Source: an uncultured Chlamydiae bacterium (GTDB lineage: Bacteria > Chlamydiota > Chlamydiia > Chlamydiales > Rhabdochlamydiaceae). Taken from it: DNA of 54,534 bases. The notes below the pieces were generated by a model that was not told where the DNA came from, searched no databases, and was given only the letters and a program-made list of their open reading frames with translations. The stretch spans positions 1 to 54,534 of the forward strand of contig CAIJXB010000045.1 in the NCBI GenBank assembly GCA_903824495.1. Direction: 5' to 3'. Shown one piece after another: positions 38,343 to 44,968 of this stretch. Both the position numbers and the translations under genes were made by a program. How positions within the stretch are numbered: the first letter of the stretch is position 1; each line of letters opens with the position of its first letter.

Positions 38343-39716
38343 TTAGGAGTGTTTTTTCCTTACTTCTAAAATAGTTCCCGTGCAAGAGCTGCTTTTTAAA
38401 AGCTGGGCAATTTTGTCAGCTATTTCTTTAGGTTGGATGAGAGAGTCTTTGTCCTCTAGTGGAAAATGTGTGCGTCTAAGAGATGTGTCGGTTCTTTGGG
38501 GCACAATCACATTGATACAAAGATCGGGTCTGCCTTCAGCAAGGCCTTGTGTGAAATTCACAACAGCTGCTTTAGAAGCAGAATATATGGGGTAATCTTT
38601 TCTTCCCTTGCTATAAGAAGAGGAAGATATATTGATGATGTGGCCACCTTTTTTAATTTGAGCGCATTTGCAAGAGTAGAGGATGCTCATCAAATTTGAG
38701 TCGATTGTTTTTTGCATTTCCTCTGATGAGAGCAGATCAAACTCTTTGACTTGCAAAGTGCCAACTCCATTGATCAGTCCATCAAGAGGTCCGTGAGTAT
38801 CTGCAATCAACTGAAAAAGCTTTTCTACTTCTTGGTAGTTTGTAAGATCAGCCCGAAGGGCAGAAGCTGTTTGTGAAATTTCAAGAATGGTGGCTCCCAA
38901 ATTTTTCAGCTCTTCACAAATCACTTTACCAATGCCTCCGGAAGCGCCAGTAACTGCAAAAACTTTTCCTTGTAAGGAGTTTGCTGCGAGATCATCTTCT
39001 TGGAACCTCGGACGGGATAAAATCTGCTCTGCTAAAAAAAGATCGAAATTACTCGTGATTTTAATGTTGTGCTCATCGCCTTGTACGATTTTAACGCTAT
39101 AGCCCAAGTTTAAGACTAAAGAGCAGTCATCAGAGCTATTAGTGATATCATTTATTAAAGCGTGCTCATGAGCGGTTACGATAAGATCAAAAGCAAAGCT
39201 TTGAGGAGTTTGTCCTCTAAAAAATTCAGCTCTTGAGGGGATATGATCAATTAAAAGATCTTTTTTTGAGTGAACAAGTGTATCTGTGGATGGAATGCAA
39301 GTATCGACTGCTTTATACATTTGAACAGCAGTTAGATTTTCCTGAATGATTTTTTTTGAAACAAAAGGTCTCACTGCATCGTGGATGACAACGTAGTCTG
39401 TATCTTGAGGACACATTTTAAGCGCTAAATAAGAGGAGTGCTGACGTGTAGTGCCACCTGAAATGATGAAAATATTTTCCTTAGGGTAAAGGGAGGAAAT
39501 TTCTTCTGAAATTTCCTTTTGGTGCTCAGGTGGTACTGGCAAAATAATTCGTTCAAACGCTTTAAGTTGCAGAAAAGTTTCTAGGGTATGCAAGTAGATG
39601 GGTTTTCCTCCCATCTTATGAAACTGCTTAGGAAAAGGACTTCCAAAGCGCTGACCTATTCCTCCTGTGAGAAGAATTGCAACGTGTTTGATCTGTTTTT
39701 TTTGCTCTATTTCCAT
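38343..39716 (-). CDS. Bifunctional cytidylyltransferase/SDR reductase, predicted CDP-ribitol synthesis (Bcs1/Acs1-like)
   Basis: This is a 457-residue fusion of two enzymes. Residues ~8-235 are an IspD-like nucleotidyltransferase (LLTGGIGQRFGSPFPKQF, then VIHDAVRPF and EFFRGQTPQSF). Residues ~248-455 are a short-chain dehydrogenase with the cofactor loop TGASGGIG (256-263) and catalytic Ser in the NISSSS strand, Y378 and K382 (YSASK). In Haemophilus influenzae the same fusion (Bcs1/Acs1) reduces D-ribulose-5-phosphate and activates the ribitol phosphate with CTP, giving CDP-ribitol for capsule. Plain IspD is about 230 residues and lacks the reductase, so MEP-pathway IspD is less likely. The gene is followed by the autotransporter gene. 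No glycosyl- or polyol-phosphate transferase is visible in the window. Confidence 0.85.
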   Translation of the reverse strand: MEIEQKKQIKHVAILLTGGIGQRFGSPFPKQFHKMGGKPIYLHTLETFLQLKAFERIILPVPPEHQKEISEEISSLYPKENIFIISGGTTRQHSSYLALKMCPQDTDYVVIHDAVRPFVSKKIIQENLTAVQMYKAVDTCIPSTDTLVHSKKDLLIDHIPSRAEFFRGQTPQSFAFDLIVTAHEHALINDITNSSDDCSLVLNLGYSVKIVQGDEHNIKITSNFDLFLAEQILSRPRFQEDDLAANSLQGKVFAVTGASGGIGKVICEELKNLGATILEISQTASALRADLTNYQEVEKLFQLIADTHGPLDGLINGVGTLQVKEFDLLSSEEMQKTIDSNLMSILYSCKCAQIKKGGHIINISSSSYSKGRKDYPIYSASKAAVVNFTQGLAEGRPDLCINVIVPQRTDTSLRRTHFPLEDKDSLIQPKEIADKIAQLLKSSSCTGTILEVRKKHS

Positions 39717-39802
39717 AGGAGCTCTTTATGGCAGAAAGTGTTTTTGTTGCGAAGGAAATTTATATTTGAGATAAAGTCGGCAGTTAAACAAAGGGGCGCG
39801 AT

Positions 39803-40282
39803 TTGCCTAATAGAAAGCTTTTATCTTTACTTGGTTTTTTGCTACTTGTCTTTTTAATCCAGTGGTGTGGGTATAAGTTCACTTTTACTTCGGTCACCGA
39901 TTGGTATCCAACACTACATAAGCCTGCATGGAATCCTCCGGCTTGGGTATTTGGTCCCGTCTGGACGATGCTCTATCTCACAATCGCAGTTTCCGGTTGG
40001 TTCGTCTTTATAAAGGGGCGGTCTTGTAGACAAAAAAAAATAGCGTTTGTGGTCTACGGCTTTCAGCTAATGGCCAACTTGCTCTGGTCTTATCTTTTCT
40101 TTTTTCTCAAAAATCCAGGACTTGCCCTTATCGATGTTTGGGTGCTTGTTTTCTTGATTGCGATTAACATAGCGGCCTTTGTAAAGCTTTACCTTCCAGC
40201 CGCCATACTTTTAATTCCTTATTTTATTTGGACGCTCTATGCGGCATTTTTGAATACCGCGATTTGGAGCTTGAACCGTTAA
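39803..40282 (+). CDS. tspO: TspO/MBR family membrane protein
   Basis: This is a 159-residue, five-helix membrane protein of the tryptophan-rich sensory protein / peripheral benzodiazepine receptor family, which binds tetrapyrroles and sterols. The family fingerprint WYPTLHKPAWNPPAWVFGPVWTMLY (residues 34-58) is nearly ideal. The later helices carry NLLWSYLFF and the expected aromatic residues. The start is TTG at 39803, supported by AAAGGGG 6 bases upstream; no ATG is available near it. It is divergent from the CDP-ribitol gene, and its stop overlaps that of the convergent exonuclease (TTAA). Role in chlamydiae is not established. Confidence 0.9.
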   Translation: MPNRKLLSLLGFLLLVFLIQWCGYKFTFTSVTDWYPTLHKPAWNPPAWVFGPVWTMLYLTIAVSGWFVFIKGRSCRQKKIAFVVYGFQLMANLLWSYLFFFLKNPGLALIDVWVLVFLIAINIAAFVKLYLPAAILLIPYFIWTLYAAFLNTAIWSLNR

Positions 40283-41019
40283 CTATAAATGACCCTTTGT
40301 GAAGAGGGATCTTGTGTGTCAACAAGGAAGTCTTGTGTGTCTAGATGTTTTACTTCTTCTTTTTTAGTTTTTTTTCTCTGTCTGTAGTTAGAGTCTTTAG
40401 ATTCGTCTCTTTCTCGCTTTTTCGAGGCTTCGTTTTTTAAAAACGTATCGATGGCAAGGTGCAGCTCTATATTACTGGTCTCTTGAGATCCGGCTTGATC
40501 TTGGAGATCTCTAATGATCTCTTTAAATCCTATGCCGGGAGAAGTGAATTGAATATCTTTATCGACACACTCTGTAATAAGAGTTGCGGGATCCACGGGA
40601 GTGCAAATGGAATCAAGCACCTTTTCTAATGTTTTTACATCCCCAAGAGCTCGATGTGCATCTGCTTCAGGGATATTTAAAAATCTGGCATGATCTTGTA
40701 GTTTATTGCTGGGAGGTCTTTTATCATTGGGCAGTCCTGTATACCATGTGGACATAAGAGGCATGGCATCCCAGGATTTTATCACTCCTTTTGCCATCAT
40801 TCTTTTTAGATCGATCCCTTTAGATAATAGCTCTTGCTCTAAAAGAGGGATATCAAATCTAGCTCCATTGTAGCTAACAAAATATTTACTATTGTGCCCT
40901 TTTTCATTATTGCTCACGCACACTTCTGTCATATTGGCTGTATTCACATCGATGCCGTCGACTTCGCAGTCATAAAAAAGGATAGTAGGAGCAGAAGGAG
41001 AGGAGGCTACTGGATTCAT
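40279..41019 (-). CDS. Compact DnaQ-like 3'-5' exonuclease with basic, NLS-like tail
   Basis: This is a 246-residue protein. The N-terminal half is a DEDDh exonuclease: Exo I with D17 and E19 (FYDCEVDG), Exo II with N51 and D56 (YNGARFDIPLL), Exo III with H122 and D127 (AHRALGDV). Only ~32 residues separate Exo I from Exo II, against roughly 70-90 in DnaQ or RNase T, so a strand pair is missing. Residues ~135-195 are helical. Residues 200-220 form a two-part basic cluster (KKR, spacer, RQRKKTKK) that resembles a bipartite nuclear localisation signal, ending in a disordered polar tail. It may be a housekeeping exonuclease or a host-directed nuclease; the latter is inference. It is convergent with tspO and divergent from the helical-repeat gene. 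Confidence 0.82.
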   Translation of the reverse strand: MNPVASSPSAPTILFYDCEVDGIDVNTANMTEVCVSNNEKGHNSKYFVSYNGARFDIPLLEQELLSKGIDLKRMMAKGVIKSWDAMPLMSTWYTGLPNDKRPPSNKLQDHARFLNIPEADAHRALGDVKTLEKVLDSICTPVDPATLITECVDKDIQFTSPGIGFKEIIRDLQDQAGSQETSNIELHLAIDTFLKNEASKKRERDESKDSNYRQRKKTKKEEVKHLDTQDFLVDTQDPSSQRVIYS

Positions 41020-41208
41020 AGGAAGTTCCGTTGTAAATTTTTGAAAGCGGACTAATAAACAAAAAGAACCATCAATAAGAAAGGATTAAGATTTTTTTGA
41101 GATGGGTCGTTTGATGATGGATTTTTTGTGAAAATTAATTTTAATTTTTGTGTTTATTTTGGTTTTTATGAGAAAATATTGCATTCTTTAAATCTGGATG
41201 ATTTTTTT

Positions 41209-42048
41209 ATGTCTTTAAATCTACTTAGACTAACCGATAAAAACTATTATGAACCTGTTTCCTCAGGCTCAGCGCTCTCCTCAGATGAATCGAAGAGCAA
41301 GGTAGTGAGGACTTTCCGAGAGATGAAACCAAAACAGGATCTTTTGATAGATCCTGTAATAGATGATAAGGATTATGATATAGTTCTCGGTGCTGCTGCC
41401 AGAGCTAAAAAGATAGTGACGGATTCAGAAGCTGTATCGGGGGTGCTTTCTGCAGAAGAAATGAGATTAGAAGTTCCAATAGTTAGGGTCAATCGCTGTC
41501 TTGCTCTATTTAACGGTGGGCAAATAGATCTAGCGATGAAATGGGCGAGGAGTACCAATCCTGATCAAAAAGTTGAACTATGCAACTGTCTAATAGATCT
41601 GAAGTATTATAATCATGCGGCTGCAGTTGCAAGACTCATGGGGCCTAAGTATAAATCAGAACCTAGTTATACGGAATTGAAAAATGTGTGTAGAGTCTTA
41701 AATAATAAAAAGCAGTATGATCTCGCAGTGGAATTAATTTTGGAAATTCCTAGTGAGGGTTTTGAGTTTTATTTTTTAGAGGAGTGTCAATATCTTATTG
41801 AGCGTGAGCAGTGTGAGTTGGCAAAGAAGCTTGCTATGTCAAAACTAGATGACTCCTATAAATATAAACTTTGTGCGCAGCTTACTTACGAGGAGAACTT
41901 CGAAAAGGTGGTAGAATTTGCCCATCTCATCGATCAACAGTTCCTGATTTTAAGGATGTGTAAGCAGCTTGTAAAACAAGGGCAAAATGCAATGGCCAAT
42001 GAACTTTCTGAAGCAAAGTTAGATTCTGAGAATAAGATTTTAATTTGA
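41209..42048 (+). CDS. Helical-repeat protein of unknown family (intact member)
   Basis: Not recognised by family. The ATG at 41209 has GGATGA ~8 bases upstream; an in-frame GTG at 41128 lacks any ribosome site. The 279-residue product has a Ser/Asp/Lys-rich, probably disordered N-terminus (~1-95). About five degenerate helical hairpins of 30-36 residues follow, such as LALFNGGQIDLAMKWA, NVCRVLNNKKQYDLAVEL and YLIEREQCELAKKLA. The pattern is that of an alpha-solenoid related to TPR or clathrin-type repeats. It is soluble, with no signal peptide. A paralogue lies 270 bp downstream in broken form (42321-43464): its FYFLEECQYLI and KYKLCAQL segments match ELYFVKKCEALA and RHKLCNRL there. An effector or scaffold role is possible but unproven. 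Confidence 0.72.
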   Translation: MSLNLLRLTDKNYYEPVSSGSALSSDESKSKVVRTFREMKPKQDLLIDPVIDDKDYDIVLGAAARAKKIVTDSEAVSGVLSAEEMRLEVPIVRVNRCLALFNGGQIDLAMKWARSTNPDQKVELCNCLIDLKYYNHAAAVARLMGPKYKSEPSYTELKNVCRVLNNKKQYDLAVELILEIPSEGFEFYFLEECQYLIEREQCELAKKLAMSKLDDSYKYKLCAQLTYEENFEKVVEFAHLIDQQFLILRMCKQLVKQGQNAMANELSEAKLDSENKILI

Positions 42049-42073
42049 CCTTTTTTAATTAAAAGGATTTAAA

Positions 42074-42331
42074 ATGTTCTCCGAATTCAGCCAATGATTT
42101 AATGATATATCTCGCTTGGTAGGCTGCTTATCCTTCCAAGTTATGGAAAATATCGAGTCTCCCGATTTGGATGAAAAAATCGCAGCTGTTTAGCTTAAGC
42201 AAATATTCTATAAGTCATTAAAAAATGAGCTGGAATCTTTGCAAAAGAGGTTCAGATTTATTGGTTTTTTTATTGTCATTTTGATGGGTTTAATTAATTT
42301 AATTTTGGTTTGGTTTTTTTATGACATTTAG
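42074..42331 (+). pseudogene. Small membrane-protein pseudogene with two in-frame stops
   Basis: An ATG at 42074 with AAAAGGA 6 bases upstream opens MFSEFSQ, then a TGA (42095-42097). The same frame continues through FNDISRLVGCL and MENIESPDLDEKIAAV to a TAG (42191-42193). It then runs through LKQIFYKSLKNELESLQKRF and a hydrophobic segment (FIGFFIVILMGLINLILVWF) to a TAG at 42329-42331. The conserved frame, good ribosome site and sensible C-terminal membrane anchor suggest a real ~85-codon gene inactivated by two point mutations. It overlaps the start of the next gene by 11 bases. Confidence 0.55.
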
Positions 42332-43232
42332 GGATGTTTGTTCTTCTTTTTTGAAAGTCTGTGCGCCAAATGTAGTGACTTCTTCTAATGAATCCAGCCC
42401 CAGTAAAGTTGAAGAAGTGGCTTTACCCTTGCTACGGGCTTCGAGCGACTCGGCTGAGCAAGAAGAACCGAACACACCAGATTTCGGAAACATTTATAAG
42501 GGAAATAAAATATCTAATGTAGATGAGATTCCTAAGCAAAACAATGTTTCCAGAGTCATGGGTTCACCTTTGATTCTGAACAATAATCCAGGGGCAACGA
42601 ACGAGCCTCCAAGGCATCCTCCAACTCCAAGAGCAAGTACTCGCTCGATCGCACAATCTAAGTTTTTTGAGGAAGCGCCTGCTGCAGTAAAAGAGGTGAT
42701 ACCTGAACCTCCAAAAGATCAGACCATCAAACCAGTTCAAGTACAAAAAACTCCTCTAACAATATGGGATAGAAGAGAGTTAGAAGGCATTAAAGAGACT
42801 GAGCCTATAGCTATGAATCAATTTGAAGAATGGATGACTCAAGGCAGAATGGCTCGTTGTATCAAGCTTTTTGAAAGTGGTGCCAATAGGAATGCGATCA
42901 AACTCATGAAGACTTTTACCGATGAAGTTAAAATAAAACTACTAGAGCAGCTTCGAGTCGAGGGGAAGGGCGATTTTGCAGTTGAGGTAGAATTTATTAT
43001 GCTAAAAGAGACCTTGTCCGGGCCCGGAGTTCAAGAGTGGGCACTCGATCGTTGTACTAAGTTTTTTGAAGAAGGAAAAGAAAAGGAAGCAATGCTATGG
43101 GCAGTGACATTGACTCAAGTACAGAAAGAAAAGATTGTCGATTATTTCATAAAAGCGAATCGATTTGAATTTGTAGTGAAAATTAGAAATCTTATGGATC
43201 AAGGCGATGTGAAGTCAATATTTGCTTTCTAA
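42321..43232 (+). CDS. Helical-repeat protein, truncated by frameshift (paralogue of the gene at 41209)
   Basis: This reading frame encodes 303 residues. Residues ~1-150 are Ser/Pro/Glu-rich and disordered (SSNESSPSKVEE, PPRHPPTPRAST). Residues ~160-300 are helical repeats like those of the upstream gene (MARCIKLFESGANRNAIKLM, CTKFFEEGKEKEAMLWAV, FVVKIRNLMDQGDVK). The frame stops at TAA 43230. The +1 frame, open from 43213, continues the repeat pattern, so a one-base indel near 43213-43232 most likely cut the protein short. There is no convincing ribosome site before ATG 42321, which lies inside the end of the pseudogene. The function is unknown, and the gene may already be non-functional. 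Confidence 0.6.
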   Translation: MTFRDVCSSFLKVCAPNVVTSSNESSPSKVEEVALPLLRASSDSAEQEEPNTPDFGNIYKGNKISNVDEIPKQNNVSRVMGSPLILNNNPGATNEPPRHPPTPRASTRSIAQSKFFEEAPAAVKEVIPEPPKDQTIKPVQVQKTPLTIWDRRELEGIKETEPIAMNQFEEWMTQGRMARCIKLFESGANRNAIKLMKTFTDEVKIKLLEQLRVEGKGDFAVEVEFIMLKETLSGPGVQEWALDRCTKFFEEGKEKEAMLWAVTLTQVQKEKIVDYFIKANRFEFVVKIRNLMDQGDVKSIFAF

Positions 43233-43464
43233 GTTTCGATACACACACGAGCTCTATTTTGTAAAAAAGTGTGAAGCTCTTGCTCTAGATGGAAGGGATG
43301 ATTTAGCAGCCTGCATTCCGCATGCGAAGTTAAATGATTTTCATAGACATAAGCTCTGCAATCGTCTTAAGAATAAGTGTGATCCTAAAACAATCGCTCA
43401 AATAGCGGGGAGAATGAAAGAAGGAGCATACAAACGAGAAATTATGGACTGGCTCAAAACAAAA
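43213..43464 (+). pseudogene. Frameshifted C-terminal remnant of the helical-repeat paralogue
   Basis: In the frame one base ahead of the preceding ORF, the DNA encodes SQYLLSKFRYTHELYF, VKKCEALALDGRDDLAACI and RHKLCNRLKNKCDPKTIAQI, ending around MDWLKTK. These line up with the C-terminal repeats of the intact protein at 41209. The frame stays open to 43677, but the part after ~43465 has no repeat character and overlaps the next gene out of frame. It has no ribosome site of its own. Confidence 0.6.
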
Positions 43465-43543
43465 GTTATAGCTGTTCAGCTTTTCTTATTTTTTTGCTTA
43501 AAAATGATTTCTTTGTTAAGAATTGTTTTTTTGCGAGGTCTCT

Positions 43544-44968
43544 ATGAAGTGTCTAATGATCGGTGTTTTAAGTTTTGCTACAGTTTTAGGTTGCGCTCTC
43601 ATGCCAGAAGATGCCGAAGTCCTAAACGATCTTGCCTGCCATGCTACAAAGTACATCGGAGGAGGAGAGCTTCTTAGCGAAAGACAAGTAGAGGCGCTTA
43701 CTCAGTTGTTGCAAGAGTCCTCTAAAGAGGGAGTCAGCGGAATTTCTAGGCAAGCTGATACCTTACTTCAAATCTTGGAAGTCAATACAGATCGAATTTC
43801 TAGAGAAGAAGTAGAAAAGATCCGTTTAATAGAGCTTAAGAAAAGTGGATGGACCTTTAAAGAAACATCAACAGATGTTCACGTGCTGAGAAAATACATC
43901 GAGCTTGCGAAATCCAAAGCCAATTTAAATGGTTTTAGAACCTTCGAAAGAGCGGGGCTTTTACGAAGCGTCATTCAAAATATAGGAATAAGCTTTTCCG
44001 AAGAAGATGCGGAGGTACTTCGCACTATAGAGCTCAAAGCAAATGGCTTTAACGAAAAAGACATAGAACTACTTAACTCTTTAACAAAAAGAAAAGATCA
44101 GGGCGCACCTCTTTCAAAGAGCGAAGTAGATTCTTTAAAGAAATGGATCCAAATAGAGGGATCGCGCTTCTGCAAAGATCTTTTAAGCTTTGAAAAGAGC
44201 TCAGCTCTTCATGAAATCATACGGGATCAACCAAGTCCTCCTTTTTCTCCCAAAGAGCTGCAACTCGATCGTCTTGCGTTTCAAAGAAGACTAGAGAGCG
44301 CTCCTTCCGTTCCAGTAGAAATACTCGATGGCTTAAGTCTTACTGCGCAGAAAGTATCAGCTTATTTGAGCGGCAGTGAAGAGCTGCAAGAGAGCCAAAT
44401 CAAAGCTGTAAAGTATTTCGCAAATAGGGTGATCCAGTTCGGATCAGTTCCAGGAATTGATCCAGTACAGGTGGGAAGCCTTCTGCAGCTTATGGAGCTC
44501 AAATCTGAATTCCAGCAGCTCATGTATCCACTGAAAAGCATCTGCTCTATAGAGCTTGTAAAAAATGGCTTTCATATAGATCAGAAAAATGCGCTTGGTC
44601 TTCTAAGGGAAAAAGTTCTTTATCATGAAAAAGAACCCCTTTCTAAGGCGGAAGTGGCGCTCCTTAAGCAATATATTGCCAAAGCAAAAAAGCCAGGTGG
44701 CTTAAATGGCTTTGGAATGCAAGAAAGAGCTTCTTTATTTTTCATAACACAGAAACATTTAAGCAGCGGTTTTACGCCAGGAGAGCTTGAAATTTTGAGA
44801 AGTCGCGAGCAAAGGATGAATGGATTTTCCCCAGAGGAAATCTACAGGTTGAAACTCCTCATGAAAAATAAAAAAGAGCAGCCGTCATTAAATGATCAGC
44901 TTCTTATGAAGAAGTTCAAACAAGTAGAAAGAATGGTTGGAGAAGAAACTCTCATGCAGCGGCTTTAG
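43544..44968 (+). CDS. Putative lipoprotein with internal duplication, unknown function
   Basis: The product is 474 residues and of no recognised family. The ATG at 43544 is chosen because GAGG lies 5 bases upstream; a TTG at 43523 has no such site. Residues 1-16 are hydrophobic and end in VLGC, so Cys17 is a plausible lipidation site. The mature protein is highly charged and helical. Its two halves are related: RLIELKKSGW ... LNGFRTFERAGLL ... IELKANGFNEKDIELL (from ~90) aligns with SIELVKNGFH ... LNGFGMQERASLF ... REQRMNGFSPEEIYRL (from ~345), about 260 residues apart. Shorter LSxxxVxxLxxxI segments also recur. Its stop overlaps that of the convergent adenylate cyclase (TTAG). Confidence 0.75.
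   Translation: MKCLMIGVLSFATVLGCALMPEDAEVLNDLACHATKYIGGGELLSERQVEALTQLLQESSKEGVSGISRQADTLLQILEVNTDRISREEVEKIRLIELKKSGWTFKETSTDVHVLRKYIELAKSKANLNGFRTFERAGLLRSVIQNIGISFSEEDAEVLRTIELKANGFNEKDIELLNSLTKRKDQGAPLSKSEVDSLKKWIQIEGSRFCKDLLSFEKSSALHEIIRDQPSPPFSPKELQLDRLAFQRRLESAPSVPVEILDGLSLTAQKVSAYLSGSEELQESQIKAVKYFANRVIQFGSVPGIDPVQVGSLLQLMELKSEFQQLMYPLKSICSIELVKNGFHIDQKNALGLLREKVLYHEKEPLSKAEVALLKQYIAKAKKPGGLNGFGMQERASLFFITQKHLSSGFTPGELEILRSREQRMNGFSPEEIYRLKLLMKNKKEQPSLNDQLLMKKFKQVERMVGEETLMQRL

Noticed and set aside
39803..40282. No ATG for tspO, suspected 5' truncation
   Set aside because: The TTG has a good AAAGGGG 6 bases upstream, and the first helix and family fingerprint are complete.
43200..43240. 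Programmed +1 frameshifting in the helical-repeat gene
   Set aside because: There is no prfB-like slippery CTT-TGA, no internal ribosome site at the right distance, and the flanking gene is also degraded. A simple indel is more likely.
43222..43677. A separate 151-residue gene
   Set aside because: Its first ~80 codons are the frameshifted end of the helical-repeat gene. The rest overlaps the lipoprotein gene out of frame and is Arg/Cys-rich noise.
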